Assembly (NCBI GenBank): GCA_000302695.1
Contig: AMFN01000011.1
Span: 19,517-83,516 of the forward strand
Reading direction: 5' to 3'
Source: Enterobacteriaceae bacterium LSJC7
GTDB taxonomy: Bacteria > Pseudomonadota > Gammaproteobacteria > Enterobacterales > Enterobacteriaceae
Length of the DNA stretch: 64,000 bases
Part shown: positions 29,607-39,417 of the stretch, in pieces
Layout of the letters: each line of letters begins with the position of its first letter
Numbering within the stretch: the first letter of the stretch is position 1
Translations under genes and position numbers: made by a program
Notes under the pieces: generated by a model
Told to the model about the DNA's origin: nothing
The model's database searches: none
What the model saw: only the letters and a program-made list of their open reading frames with translations

Positions 29607-30302
29607 TTATCTGACCGTTAACGCCTGTTGAGGCCTGCCGCCGTAATCATTAATAAACGTTACCCAGACTGATTTAGCCGTGTCCGGGAGGTTATTTTTG
29701 ATAACTGATGACGCATACGGTGCAATCGTAAAAGATTCAAACCCCTCTTGCCGGGTGTCATTTTTATTCACCGAAAGACCCACAACGGTAAAATAATACG
29801 GCATGGAATTGGTGATTTTCAGCCCTTCATGGGTGCGTGTCAGCGTTAATCCGCTGCCATCAAACGATAATGGCGAACGCTTTATCGTTGCCGGTCGGAA
29901 TATCACCTTCAACGTTGTCTGTATGGCAACCTGGAGCACATTCTCGCCCTGCTTTTTTTTAGGGATCTCTCTGACATTGAGATAAAAAAGGCTTTCCCGA
30001 TCGCTGGGCAGCAGAGCGGCGTGAGAGGTCGCGCTAATGCGCAGCGCATTTTTTTCTCCCCCTTCCATCCTCATCACCGGCGGCACCACAATCAACGGTG
30101 ATATATCGATGGGCAGCCTGTTCATATTTTCATCTTCAATCCAGGACTGGACCAGATAAGGGTTGGCATTATCGGTGTTGGTCACCCTGATGCTTATCGT
30201 TTTGTCATTGCCGTTGAAAACCAGGCGCGTTCTGTCAACATTAATCGCAGCCTGAGCACAATGTATGCCGAAAAGGAAAAAGGCGATAAATAAGCGTCCC
30301 AT
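29607..30302 (-). CDS. Second periplasmic fimbrial chaperone
   Basis: A 231-residue PapD-like chaperone. After a signal peptide (ending HCAQA) come the family blocks INVDRTRLVFNGNDKTISIRVTN, YLVQSWIEDE, PLIVVPPVMRMEGGEKNALRI and FYLNVREIPKK, including the conserved Arg and the LFYLN G1-strand region used for donor-strand complementation. It overlaps the preceding pilin gene by one base (TAATG). It should stabilise subunits in the periplasm and deliver them to the usher. A second chaperone in one operon often serves particular minor or tip subunits; here it directly precedes the adhesin gene. Confidence 0.9.
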   Translation of the reverse strand: MGRLFIAFFLFGIHCAQAAINVDRTRLVFNGNDKTISIRVTNTDNANPYLVQSWIEDENMNRLPIDISPLIVVPPVMRMEGGEKNALRISATSHAALLPSDRESLFYLNVREIPKKKQGENVLQVAIQTTLKVIFRPATIKRSPLSFDGSGLTLTRTHEGLKITNSMPYYFTVVGLSVNKNDTRQEGFESFTIAPYASSVIKNNLPDTAKSVWVTFINDYGGRPQQALTVR

Positions 30303-30820
30303 TACTCATACTCCAGAACAAAATTAACACTTGATGAAAACGAACCTTCCTTTATCGCGGCGTAATCATTTCCCTGGATATACGCCCTGAAGCTGAGCAC
30401 ATTGCGTCCTTGCACTAAGGCAATGGGGCGCATGGCGACAGACGGCTTCACGGCCTCGCCGTTTTCCGACTCAATGGCAATCGACACCCCTTCGCTGTTT
30501 CCCTGCGTCATGGCAAACGTTCCAGGCTGCTCGCGGCTTTCGGTGCCGCTGAATGTCACGTTAACCAGGCTCCCGACCGCCAAATCACACTCCAGCAGCG
30601 CAAGCTCGAAGGTTTTCGGCGCTGAGCGCGCGTTTCTTTTAAATGCGCTGACAGCAATCTGCGGAAACTCGATAACCTGCTCAGCGCTCTGCGTTGACAG
30701 TTGGCAGGCGTCAGCAACCAGCGTGCCGCGGTAGTTGATATCCACTCGCGCGCATGCCGGGTAAGGCGCCATAACCAGCGCCATCATCAAAGCACTTATC
30801 GCCGCATTCGTTTTCATCAA
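30302..30820 (-). CDS. Minor fimbrial subunit
   Basis: A 172-residue pilin-type protein. The signal peptide ends near PYPACA; the mature domain begins RVDINYRGTLVADACQLST, has a second Cys in LLECDLAVG, and ends in NFVLEYE, with the penultimate-Tyr pattern of chaperone-usher subunits. It sits between the two chaperone genes and overlaps the start of the second chaperone gene. By order it could be a tip fibrillum or adaptor subunit (PapE/PapF-like role), but this is inference. Confidence 0.83.
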   Translation of the reverse strand: MMKTNAAISALMMALVMAPYPACARVDINYRGTLVADACQLSTQSAEQVIEFPQIAVSAFKRNARSAPKTFELALLECDLAVGSLVNVTFSGTESREQPGTFAMTQGNSEGVSIAIESENGEAVKPSVAMRPIALVQGRNVLSFRAYIQGNDYAAIKEGSFSSSVNFVLEYE

Positions 30821-30913
30821 ATGTATTCCAGGCTATCCGTTTTCTCCGCTTCTGCACCTGGCCGGGCAAAAGAAAGAGCAAAACGGCTTTTAATGTGTGG
30901 TTCTCTGTGAAGC

Positions 30914-31630
30914 TTATTTTGGCTCAGCGCGGCAGTCGTTTTTTGTACAATTAAAGGCCGTCAGCGGCTTACCACCGAAGTCATTAATGGTCATGACATA
31001 AAGCGTGCTGTAATGTTTCATTTTCACCCTTTCACCTGATTTTGGTGCAATCATGAGAGGCTGAAAATCTTTAGCAATGCCTTCATCTTTATTGCCAGTC
31101 ACAGAAATAATCGTGACGTAATAAGGCGTTGGATTATCAATCCGATAACCCTCATCGGTGCGGCTGAAGGTTAATTGCTCTTCCCAGTGTGAATATTTTT
31201 CCGGGATAATCGCTTGCGGGCGATAAAACAGTTTAATGCGCGTCTGTAGTGCCACCTGCATGACATTCGGTTTATCGCTTTTTGGCGGAACTTCTCTGAC
31301 GTTAAACCAGAACACCGACTCCCGGTCCTGCGGCAAACTGGCTACGGCGGGCAGTGCGTTGATGCGAATGGCACTCTTTGCACCCGGCTCTAAGCGCTGT
31401 AACGGCGGCACAACGATAAAAGGCGAGCTGATTTTTTGCCGGTTTCCATCTTCCAGCCAGGCCTGAGCCAGATACGGCTTTTGCGGGTTTTCATTACTGA
31501 TGTTGAGTGAAATACTTTTTTCGGTACCCGGGAAAATTGCCCTGGTGCGATCTAATGCAATCGCCGCATGAGATGAAAACGGTGCTGCCGCCAGTGCCGA
31601 CATCAGCAAACCATAAACCGATTTATTCAT
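30914..31630 (-). CDS. Periplasmic fimbrial chaperone
   Basis: A 238-residue PapD-like chaperone with signal peptide (ending SSHA), the N-terminal AIALDRTRAIFPGTEKSISLNI block, YLAQAWLEDGN, PFIVVPPLQRLEPGAKSAIRI, and the FWFNVREVPPKSDKPN G1/F1 region. The C-terminal domain has a Cys pair (FNCTKNDCR) like PapD. It follows the usher gene by 45 bases, the standard order, so it is probably the main chaperone for the shaft subunits. Confidence 0.92.
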   Translation of the reverse strand: MNKSVYGLLMSALAAAPFSSHAAIALDRTRAIFPGTEKSISLNISNENPQKPYLAQAWLEDGNRQKISSPFIVVPPLQRLEPGAKSAIRINALPAVASLPQDRESVFWFNVREVPPKSDKPNVMQVALQTRIKLFYRPQAIIPEKYSHWEEQLTFSRTDEGYRIDNPTPYYVTIISVTGNKDEGIAKDFQPLMIAPKSGERVKMKHYSTLYVMTINDFGGKPLTAFNCTKNDCRAEPK

Positions 31631-31675
31631 ATTAATAATACCCTTACACGCTTATTCTCTGTTCAACCACGCTGC

Positions 31676-34147
31676 TTATTTCTGGCAAGGGAAGAAGAGT
31701 TTGTCCGTATTAATTTGATGAGGAACCAAAGTGGTGCATTGTGTTTTCCCGCCCCAGTTGACGCTCAGTTTATCGCCTGGATTAATACCGCTAATCCACG
31801 CCATACCGTCATCGGAAATAATACCGACCTCACGATTTTTACTGTTATGGACGGTTGCCCCAAACGGCGGTTTTTTGCCATTTTCCAGCGAAAACAGGCC
31901 AATGAGTTTCGCGCCCTTCAGCACATCAAACCGACGGTAACCAATGGCCCCTTCGGTTAATGCCGCTTCTGCCACGCTGGAGCCGGATATTTCAACATCA
32001 TCCGGCAACTTATTAAGCTGGATTGACGTCGTCACCGGGTAATAGCTCGCGATATCAGGAATAACCGCAATCCCAAATCCGTTTGAACGCCCGTAGTTTT
32101 CGACCGGAACATGGCTTATTGAGTCCGTGCTGACCAGCATGCGGCTGCCGCCCTGCGTCCCGCCAGGATGCAGTGCAGCACCTTTCGCCGTCGCCGTGAA
32201 ACCGCCCGCTAACGACATACCAGCTGAGGTGTAACGGTCCTGTACCCACGCCGTATTCACTGACATATCGGCGATATCGCCTTTATGGTTGTAATAAACG
32301 TTGCCCAGCGTGGCGCTGCTTTCGCCGCCACCGCTGGCGCTACCTGCCTGCACTCTGTAGCTGTCGCCGCTGGCAAGCCGCTGATACCAGCCCGCGGTCT
32401 GGGTAAAGCGGCCATTGAGTTTGGTGCCGTTATAGCTCACCGTCCCGCCACCAAAAGGAATGCTGAGGCTCAGGTAAGCGGCATTATCGGTTCGTTCATT
32501 GTAGTTACTGCGCGTCATGCTCAGTGTTGCCGAAATATCATGCAGGCGCGCCACATCAAAATAGCGGCTGACGGAAAAGCTGTACCGGTCGGCATCCTCA
32601 GCATTCCAGTATGTCTGATGGCTCCAGCTTAAATACGCCGACGTCCGGGCATCGCTGAATGTTTTACTTGCCGTCACGGTATACAGTTCTTTGTCGTGAC
32701 GAAGCAGACTGCCGCGATAGCGCCGGTTCAAATATTCATTCATCGACATATAATCGCGCTCTGAGAACCGATAGCCCGCAAACGTAATTTCGCTGTTTAA
32801 TTCGTCGAACCGTTTGGAGTAGCTTAAGCGCCAGGATTTCCCCTGCTGGCGGCCCTCACCTGGCAAACGCGCCACGGATTGCGTCACGTCGGCAGAGATG
32901 GCACCAAGCGACAGGAGGTCGCGCCCAAGCCCGAGCACCAAAGCGTTATAGTCGCCTGCAACAATGCTGCCGCCATAAAGCGACCAGGCGTTGCTGATAC
33001 CCCATGAAAACTCGCCAGAGCCAAAAAACGGTCCCTGCAACCGGTGGTTGTAGTCCGCAGGCTTACCCGAGGCGAGCTTATATCTGAGCTGGCCCGGCCT
33101 TGTCAGATAAGGAATGGTCGCTGTTTCAACCGTGAAAACCTGCGTGCTGCCATCCTGCTCCTCAACCCGCACATCAAGCCGCCCTTTGACCACATCGCTA
33201 ATATCCTGGATATGAAACGGGCCTGAAGCGACGGTGGTTTCGTACAGCACGCGCCCTTGCTGGCTCACCACAACCCGGGCATTGGTTTTCGCTATCCCGG
33301 TTATCTCTGGCGCATAGCCCCTCAGTCGCGGCGGCAGCATGCTGTCATCGCTATCGAGTGAAACCCCGGTATAACGCCAGGATTCAAACAGGTCTGAGGT
33401 GAAGTAGTTCTCACCCACGGAGAGTTTCGCCTGCAAGCCACGCAGCGCGCGGTAAGCGTAAATCCGGTTCCAGTCGATATCACGCTGGCTGTCGCTGCCC
33501 GTTTTAGTGTAGTTAGCCTGCCAGTCCGCACGCAGTCGCCACGGGCCAGCATTGGCCCCGGCCGTGCCGGTGCCGCTGATATAACGCGTGGCGTCGCCGT
33601 TATTTGGCTTTGTGACGCTGGCGTTCATGTTGTAATCAAAGACAACGCCGGGTAAGCCGTCTTCCCATCGCGACGGCGGGAACCAGGTATCATCCTGATA
33701 TTCCAGCCAGGCCTGCGGTATGGAGAGCGTCAGCTTTCCTTCGGCAAGGTCGGGCTTAATGATGCTACCTGGCAGCGTTGTCAGGCTGAAGCATTTGCCA
33801 TCGTTCCATACCGTTAATTTATTGATGGACTGAGGCGTCAGGCCAAGCGCGTCAATATCTGAAGATGAAAAACACGCTTCCACTTTACCCGGCTTATCTT
33901 CTACCGACTCTCTTTCAATAAACGCAAAATCCGCGTGCCTGATGGAGTGCCCATTCAATACGAGATCGAACGTATAAACGCCGGGCATCATGTAATCTTT
34001 CTCTGAGAAACGTGTCAGATCGACATTACTTCTGTCCTCAGCGTCAAGCACGTTGAGGTTGAATTCAGCCGCAGAGGCGTGCCCTGGCCCAAACATGGAA
34101 AGAAAAACGAAAGCACTCAGCGGTTTTAAACGAAATAAAATACTCAT
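31676..34147 (-). CDS. Outer membrane fimbrial usher
   Basis: An 823-residue usher of the FimD/PapC family. A signal peptide (ending GHASA) precedes the N-terminal chaperone-binding domain (AEFNLNVLDAEDRSNVDL), then the long beta-barrel with plug domain (GYAPEITGIAKTNARVVVSQQGRVLYETTVASGPF is the standard plug-region signature, in parts), and the C-terminal domains with a Cys pair (GGKTQCTTL and LFFPCQ). It forms the outer-membrane pore through which subunits polymerise to the surface. It is the only usher in the window. The length is normal for the family and no frameshift is seen. Confidence 0.94.
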   Translation of the reverse strand: MSILFRLKPLSAFVFLSMFGPGHASAAEFNLNVLDAEDRSNVDLTRFSEKDYMMPGVYTFDLVLNGHSIRHADFAFIERESVEDKPGKVEACFSSSDIDALGLTPQSINKLTVWNDGKCFSLTTLPGSIIKPDLAEGKLTLSIPQAWLEYQDDTWFPPSRWEDGLPGVVFDYNMNASVTKPNNGDATRYISGTGTAGANAGPWRLRADWQANYTKTGSDSQRDIDWNRIYAYRALRGLQAKLSVGENYFTSDLFESWRYTGVSLDSDDSMLPPRLRGYAPEITGIAKTNARVVVSQQGRVLYETTVASGPFHIQDISDVVKGRLDVRVEEQDGSTQVFTVETATIPYLTRPGQLRYKLASGKPADYNHRLQGPFFGSGEFSWGISNAWSLYGGSIVAGDYNALVLGLGRDLLSLGAISADVTQSVARLPGEGRQQGKSWRLSYSKRFDELNSEITFAGYRFSERDYMSMNEYLNRRYRGSLLRHDKELYTVTASKTFSDARTSAYLSWSHQTYWNAEDADRYSFSVSRYFDVARLHDISATLSMTRSNYNERTDNAAYLSLSIPFGGGTVSYNGTKLNGRFTQTAGWYQRLASGDSYRVQAGSASGGGESSATLGNVYYNHKGDIADMSVNTAWVQDRYTSAGMSLAGGFTATAKGAALHPGGTQGGSRMLVSTDSISHVPVENYGRSNGFGIAVIPDIASYYPVTTSIQLNKLPDDVEISGSSVAEAALTEGAIGYRRFDVLKGAKLIGLFSLENGKKPPFGATVHNSKNREVGIISDDGMAWISGINPGDKLSVNWGGKTQCTTLVPHQINTDKLFFPCQK

Positions 34148-34205
34148 GACATCCGTCTTATGGAGATATCCATATATTTTTTAGCGTTGCTGTCCAGGAT
34201 GACCA

Positions 34206-34724
34206 TCACTGATAATCGACGATAAAACGCACAAATGAGGTCGTATTGCCCGAACGGATTGCGCCATTTCGGGGGACAAGCCGGACTTTAAAATCGAGAT
34301 CTTTTTTATCATTACTCAATATCACAGGCATCAGGGGTTTTCCTGAATGCGCAGAGTCATCATTGCTGTCAATAATCCGAAAGCCAACGTTTTGGCCCTT
34401 CCCATTCATGGTAAAAAGCGTATCGTCGGTATTTTCAACCGTTCCGTGAAACGTCACCGTTGCAGATACCCATTTATTCCCGTTGCCACGCTCAGGTGAG
34501 CAGTGAACCAGCCGAATCTGGAAATCTCTTTCAGCACTTTTATTACGGGCGGATAAGCCAGATAAAAAAACATTTCCAAAATCGACTTCCTGCCACACGT
34601 CTTCAGTCGCAATCGTACATGCCGATTCAACGATTTCGCCGCCCATTCTGACTTTACCTTGCTGCTTATTCTCAGCTGCGCAAAGCGTCGATATAACGCA
34701 CAAGAAAAAAAGAAAAAATCGCAT
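34206..34724 (-). CDS. Minor fimbrial subunit, PapH-like position
   Basis: A 172-residue pilin-type protein with signal peptide (MRFFLFFLCVISTLCA) and the blocks GKVRMGGEIVESACTIATED, VDFGNVFLSGL, IRLVHCSPERG and the final VRFIVDYQ. The Cys pair and the DFG pattern mark a chaperone-usher subunit. It lies between the major pilin and usher genes, the place of the anchor/terminator subunit PapH in pap operons, so it may end fibre growth and fix the fibre at the usher. That role is inferred from position. Confidence 0.82.
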   Translation of the reverse strand: MRFFLFFLCVISTLCAAENKQQGKVRMGGEIVESACTIATEDVWQEVDFGNVFLSGLSARNKSAERDFQIRLVHCSPERGNGNKWVSATVTFHGTVENTDDTLFTMNGKGQNVGFRIIDSNDDSAHSGKPLMPVILSNDKKDLDFKVRLVPRNGAIRSGNTTSFVRFIVDYQ

Positions 34725-34746
34725 GAGCCATACCTGATAAAACAGA

Positions 34747-34763
34747 CTGGCTATAATTGCCAG
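34747..34763 (-). terminator. Intercistronic hairpin after the major pilin gene
   Basis: On the minus strand CTGGC-AATTATA-GCCAG is followed by TCTGTTTT. The stem is short, so it probably acts as a partial terminator or 3' stabiliser that keeps major pilin mRNA more abundant than downstream message. Confidence 0.6.
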
Positions 34764-34793
34764 CCCGCTTTTACTTAATAATGCAGCGTGAAC

Positions 34794-35363
34794 TTATTCG
34801 TAGTTCAGAGTGAACTTAGCCACCGCTTCAAACTGCCCGGTTTCGATAGCCGTAGTTGCACCGGAACCCTGCAGATAGGCTTTAAAGTCCAGAACGTTTT
34901 TACCTTTGGCCAGTTCGAATACAGAAGACGGTTTGCCCAGTGCAATCGGGGAATAGATGTCATCAGTAATAACGATACCCGCACCCTTAGCGTCGCTGTC
35001 CGGGTTCAGAGCCAGCATCTCGCCGTCTTTCAGGCCATCAAACGTGACAGAAACTGATTTCGCGGCAGCGGCACGTGAGGTGTTGCCACCATTGCCATTG
35101 CCATTGCCAGCGCCAGCACTCGCCAGGGCGCAGTTTTCCAGTGTGATATGGAAATCACGTGCGGTGGATTTGCCGCCTTTTTCAAGCTGAGTGGCGGCGA
35201 TTGCGCCCATTGCCACTTCCTGGTCCTGAGAATCCGGTGCAATAGAACATGCTGAATCAATAATAGAGCCAGTAAAGGTCACTTTGCCATCGGCAGCATT
35301 TGCGCCAGAGGTTACCAGGCCAAGACCAAGAAGGAGAGAAACTGCAATTTTATTATACTGCAT
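34794..35363 (-). CDS. Major fimbrial subunit (FimA/PapA-type)
   Basis: A 189-residue pilin and first gene of the operon. The signal peptide is MQYNKIAVSLLLGLGLVTSGANA; the mature protein starts ADGKVTFTGSIIDSACSIAP, has a second Cys in ITLENCAL and ends VAKFTLNYE with the penultimate Tyr. An unusual insert, AGAGNGNGNGGNTS, follows the second Cys and is coded by tandem GGCAAT hexamers at about 35088-35112. It should form the fibre shaft. A hairpin directly downstream and a long non-coding leader upstream fit strong, separately controlled expression. Confidence 0.9.
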   Translation of the reverse strand: MQYNKIAVSLLLGLGLVTSGANAADGKVTFTGSIIDSACSIAPDSQDQEVAMGAIAATQLEKGGKSTARDFHITLENCALASAGAGNGNGNGGNTSRAAAAKSVSVTFDGLKDGEMLALNPDSDAKGAGIVITDDIYSPIALGKPSSVFELAKGKNVLDFKAYLQGSGATTAIETGQFEAVAKFTLNYE

Positions 35364-36249
35364 AATATTTCCTTACCGAGGATAGACACTTTCTCATTTA
35401 AAGAGATTGTGTATTTCTACTAAAATTACGTGCTGTAATTTGTTAATTTGCAGTTACAGATGGTAATAAGAAAACATCATGATTGTTCACTCCTGGCTGG
35501 CAGGAGATAGAAAGCGATACTTTTACATCAACAAAGCGGATAAAAAATAAAAAAATCAGAATAATATTCTGATAAATAACAATTATCTGGAATAATACAT
35601 CGCAATATCAAATCAATCCAGCCACCACATCTTTAAATCAAATAAAAATCAGTCGATTCTCTTACTGTTAGCGGTGTCATCTTCAGAATGTCACAGCGCC
35701 ACCACAGACTTAGCCTGCAATCAGGCAAACGGCGACCGTTTCTAAGCCCGCACGATATTAGCCGCCACGGACCGGAATAACGCCAGCCAGAACAGGACGC
35801 ACACCATAAGGAAAGGTAAAATATGGGGCAAAAAAATAAACCATGCAGTCTAAAAAGATAGCAAAATAATAAAAAACTGAGATGAAATCCCACAAAACAG
35901 AGAGGATCGCGACAGGTTAACTTCTCACCATAAAATGTCACAAAACTCAGGAAATCTTATTTATGATTTAATCACTCAGATCGTAAACGGTATTTTATAA
36001 CATCCACATTCGACTGAATTATTCAAAATAAACAGCTCTGTCGTGCATATTCAAGGCATTTACCAGCAGCCTGTATGTTGTTAATCCACTCTCAGTAATA
36101 GTTTCTACCGAGTGGTGCGGGATAAATTCAGCCATCCCAGGCTCTCGGAGCGCAAGTGGCGAATAAACAGACCGCGCGGTTTTGCTACGCAGAGTCCCCC
36201 ACCGTATCGCGCGCAATACAGAGCCAGCCGACGCCGGTCAAGCGGGCAT
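35364..36249. other. Fimbrial promoter region and flank, no clear gene
   Basis: About 890 bases lie between the major pilin gene and the yiaY terminator; the first 650 are strongly AT-rich. Open frames here (35633-35941 and 36019-36216, minus strand) lack ribosome-binding sites and family features. Exactly two GATC sites lie between 35364 and 36018 (35905-35908 and 35979-35982), 74 bases apart, rather than the roughly 100 bases of the pap switch. No inverted repeats flanking an invertible promoter and no fim-type recombinase were seen. Confidence 0.5.
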
Positions 36250-36279
36250 AAAAAAACCGCCCGGTGCAACACCGGGCGG
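36250..36279 (-). terminator. Terminator of yiaY
   Basis: CCGCCCGGTG-CAA-CACCGGGCGG is a perfect 10-bp stem; on the minus strand it is followed by seven T residues, about 20 bases beyond the yiaY stop codon. Confidence 0.92.
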
Positions 36280-36300
36280 CTAGTGTCGGCAGCGGCGAGC

Positions 36301-37452
36301 TTACATCGCCGTGCGGAATATCCCCATAATTTCCTCATGGCTGGCCTGAATCGGGTTAGTCAGGGCGCAGGCATCATTAAGCGCGTTGGTTGCCAGCACC
36401 GGAAAGTCCTCTTCCTTCACGCCCAACTCGCTCAGGCCAGCCGGTATTTTCACACGGCTTGCCAGCGCCTTAATGGCATCAATACAGGCCTCGGCGCCCT
36501 GCGCCGCATCCATGCCCTTCACCGACACGCCCATTGCGGCTGCGCAGTCGCGCAAACGCTCGGCGGCGACTTTACTGTTGAAGCTCTGTACGTGCGGCAG
36601 CAGTACGGCGTTGCACACGCCGTGCGGCAGGTTGTAAAAACCGCCAAGCTGGTGCGCCATCGCATGCACGTAACCCAATGACGCATTGTTAAACGCCATC
36701 CCGGCCATAAACTGCGCCCAGGCCATCGCTTCGCGGGCAGGCTCGTTGTCGCCATGCTCGACCGCCATCGGCAACGACTGGGCAATCATCGAAATGGCCT
36801 TGAGCGCGCAGGCGTCAGTAATCGGCGTTGCTGCCGTGGACACATAGGCTTCAATGGCGTGCGTCAGCGCATCCATACCGGTTGCGGCGGTAAGCGAGGG
36901 CGGCATGCCCATCATCAACGCCGGGTCGTTAACCGACATCAGCGGCGTAACGTGCTTATCAACAATGGCCATCTTAATGTGGCGCGCTTCGTCGGTAATG
37001 ATACAAAAACGCGTCATTTCTGAGGCCGTACCCGCCGTGGTGTTAATCGCCACCATCGGCAGCTGTGGCAGTTTTGACTGGTCTACGCCCTCATAGTCGC
37101 GAATATTGCCGCCGTTGGTCGCCACCAGCGCAATACCTTTCGCGCAGTCGTGTGGACTGCCGCCGCCGAGCGAGATCACACAGTCGCACTCATTCTGGCG
37201 CAACAGCTCAAGACCGGCTTCTACGTTGGCGGTCGTCGGGTTTGGGTGTGTTTCATCGTAAACAATGGAGCCAACGCCACGCTGCGTTAGCTCACGGCAC
37301 AGCGCGGCAGGAACCTTCAACCCTGCCAGACCGCGGTCGGTCACGATAAGCGCACGCCTGAACCCCCGGTCGGCGATAAAATCCAGCGCATCTTTCACGC
37401 TTTGCTGGCCAATCACGTTCACAGAAGGGATATAGAAAAAGGATGCAGCCAT
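36301..37452 (-). CDS. yiaY: Iron-containing alcohol dehydrogenase YiaY
   Basis: A 383-residue group III (iron-activated) alcohol dehydrogenase closely matching E. coli YiaY. The NAD-binding [11 protein letters not shown] motif, the [16 protein letters not shown] block and the iron-ligand His residues in [23 protein letters not shown] (in parts) are present. It is probably an NAD(H)-dependent alcohol/aldehyde oxidoreductase in the cytoplasm; the physiological substrate is unproven. The start at 37452 ([15 protein letters not shown]) aligns with E. coli. It lies next to selB, as in E. coli. Confidence 0.95.
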   Translation of the reverse strand: MAASFFYIPSVNVIGQQSVKDALDFIADRGFRRALIVTDRGLAGLKVPAALCRELTQRGVGSIVYDETHPNPTTANVEAGLELLRQNECDCVISLGGGSPHDCAKGIALVATNGGNIRDYEGVDQSKLPQLPMVAINTTAGTASEMTRFCIITDEARHIKMAIVDKHVTPLMSVNDPALMMGMPPSLTAATGMDALTHAIEAYVSTAATPITDACALKAISMIAQSLPMAVEHGDNEPAREAMAWAQFMAGMAFNNASLGYVHAMAHQLGGFYNLPHGVCNAVLLPHVQSFNSKVAAERLRDCAAAMGVSVKGMDAAQGAEACIDAIKALASRVKIPAGLSELGVKEEDFPVLATNALNDACALTNPIQASHEEIMGIFRTAM

Positions 37453-37572
37453 CGTACGTCTCCATGTTGTCATTAACACCATGAACTATAACGATAACGG
37501 CAAATAAAACCGTGACCGGGATGTGGTTATCAGGACCGCGCGCGAGGCCACGGCCCTGATAGCTGCGTGCAG

Positions 37573-39417
37573 TCAGTCGGCGCTGAACAACCGGGCGTCG
37601 CGCAGCAGGTGCTCATTGCCGCGCCGCCGGGTGTAACCGATGCGGTTGAAGTATTCGAGGATTTGAATGGCGAGCTTGCGGCCCACGCCCAGATTGTCGC
37701 GAAAATCGGCCGCGCTGGTGGCACCGCCGTCAAGATCGAGCCTGCGGATAAGTCCGGCAAATTCGAGGATCCGATCGCGGCGATAGTAGCGGTCTTTGAC
37801 GATCGCCGTGATCAGCCCCTGGCGGGCGGCAAGGCGCAGGAACTGACGCATTTTCTGCTCGTCCTGCCCGGTTTCGTTTGCCAGATCGCGCACCCACCAC
37901 GGCTCGTCACCAAACAGGGCTTCCACCTTCTCCCACAGCGCCTGCTGCTCGCCGGAAAAGCCCGGCTTGTGGCCGGGAAGCTGTAGCCAGCCCTGCTGGC
38001 TTTCCAGCAACCCTTCATGGCGCAGATGCTCAATCAGCTCCAGCACCAGCGCTTCGTTCTCTGCCGGGAGCGCCATGCGCCGCAGGCGCTCACGCCCCGG
38101 CCCTGGCTGGTCGTCATGCTGTTCATGGTAGGTAGCAAGCGTTTTCAAAAGCGTTTGCTGCCAGCCTGCGGCCACTTCCGGGCTGAGGACGTAATCCCCG
38201 GCCCGCAACAGGCCAGGGCGTTGCAACAGCTTTTCCAGCCCCGGCTGCGCCAGCTGACGCGCCCAGGCAAAGGCCGGCAGCGAAACCGCCCCGCGCTGTA
38301 GCCAGGCGCTGAACGCCTGCTCATCGTCGCGGGCCTGGTTCAACCCGGCCAGCCAGTCAAGAAAGGGCTGGCGGCGCTTACCGCGCCGTGGTGGGTCGAG
38401 CAGCAGCACGCGCGCACCGGCAAGCGTCTGGCGGGCGCTGATGTCGCGCAGCACCAGCCTGTCGTTGTCAGCAAGCCACAGCGGTACATCAAGCACCAGC
38501 TCAGCAAGGTCGTTTTCCAACAGCGACACGCGCCCGGTGATGTGGCGTGCAGCATGATGCAGGTGCAGCGGCTGCCACTGTTGCAGCGGCGCATGGCTTT
38601 CAAGCTGGACAATCACCCGCGAGACCGGCTCCGGCGCTCTCGTGGCGAGCAGCCAGTCGCCGCGCTGAATATCGGCTTTTTCGGCGTCACCGGCGATGTT
38701 AAGCGCAATGCGTTGCCCTGCATGAGCGTGCTCTACCGGCTGATTTTGCGCGTGCAGTCCGCGCACACGCATCGGTTTATCGCTGCCGGTGAGCCACAGG
38801 CTGTCGCCCACGTTGACCTCGCCCGACAGCGCCGTGCCGGTCACCACCAGCCCCGCGCCCTTTACGCTAAAGGCGCGGTCAATGGCCAGGCGAAAGCGCT
38901 TGTCCGCCGGGTGCGCCCGCTCTGCAAGCTGGCGCAAATGCCCGGCTAACGCCTCAATGCCCAGGCCCTGGGTTGCGGCGGTCACAAACAGCTCGGCGTC
39001 TGGCCAGCCCATCTCTGCCACGGTGTGCAGCACCTCGCCGCGCACCTGCGCCACCCGCTCATCGCTTACGCGATCGGCTTTGGTGAGCGCCACCGTTAAC
39101 TGCGGGCGACCGGTGAGCGCCAGAATCGCCAGATGCTCCCGTGTTTGCGCCATCACGCCGTCATCGCAGGCCACCACCAGCAGCGCACGGTCGATACCGC
39201 CCACGCCCGCCAGCATATTTGCCAGAAACTTTTCATGTCCTGGAACGTCGATAAAGCCAATGATTCTACCGTCGGGCTGCGGCCAGTAGGCGTAGCCGAG
39301 GTCGATGGTCATGCCGCGCTTTTTTTCTTCCGGCAGGCGCGAGGCGTTAACGCCTGTGAGCGCCTCAAGCAGCGTGGTTTTACCGTGGTCAACGTGTCCG
39401 GCGGTGGCAATAATCAT
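37573..39417 (-). CDS. selB: Selenocysteine-specific elongation factor SelB
   Basis: A 614-residue translational GTPase with E. coli SelB length. G-domain motifs at the N-terminus are GHVDHGKTT (G1), DVPGHEKF (G3) and LTKADR (G4). EF-Tu-like domains 2 and 3 follow, and the C-terminal third consists of winged-helix repeats that bind the SECIS hairpin. It carries Sec-tRNA-Sec to the ribosome at UGA codons in mRNAs such as fdoG at 52.5 kb. It overlaps the end of selA by four bases (ATGA), so translation is coupled. Confidence 0.97.
   Translation of the reverse strand: MIIATAGHVDHGKTTLLEALTGVNASRLPEEKKRGMTIDLGYAYWPQPDGRIIGFIDVPGHEKFLANMLAGVGGIDRALLVVACDDGVMAQTREHLAILALTGRPQLTVALTKADRVSDERVAQVRGEVLHTVAEMGWPDAELFVTAATQGLGIEALAGHLRQLAERAHPADKRFRLAIDRAFSVKGAGLVVTGTALSGEVNVGDSLWLTGSDKPMRVRGLHAQNQPVEHAHAGQRIALNIAGDAEKADIQRGDWLLATRAPEPVSRVIVQLESHAPLQQWQPLHLHHAARHITGRVSLLENDLAELVLDVPLWLADNDRLVLRDISARQTLAGARVLLLDPPRRGKRRQPFLDWLAGLNQARDDEQAFSAWLQRGAVSLPAFAWARQLAQPGLEKLLQRPGLLRAGDYVLSPEVAAGWQQTLLKTLATYHEQHDDQPGPGRERLRRMALPAENEALVLELIEHLRHEGLLESQQGWLQLPGHKPGFSGEQQALWEKVEALFGDEPWWVRDLANETGQDEQKMRQFLRLAARQGLITAIVKDRYYRRDRILEFAGLIRRLDLDGGATSAADFRDNLGVGRKLAIQILEYFNRIGYTRRRGNEHLLRDARLFSAD

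Noticed and set aside
35633-35941. 102-codon minus-strand open frame upstream of the pilin gene
   Set aside because: Cys/Trp/Leu-rich composition, no ribosome-binding site and no known motif.
35364-36018. fim-type invertible promoter
   Set aside because: No inverted repeats flanking a promoter-sized segment and no FimB/FimE-type recombinase gene in the window.
36019-36216. 65-codon minus-strand open frame near the yiaY terminator
   Set aside because: Somewhat protein-like in the C-terminal half, but no start signal and no recognised family; possibly a remnant, not supported enough to list.
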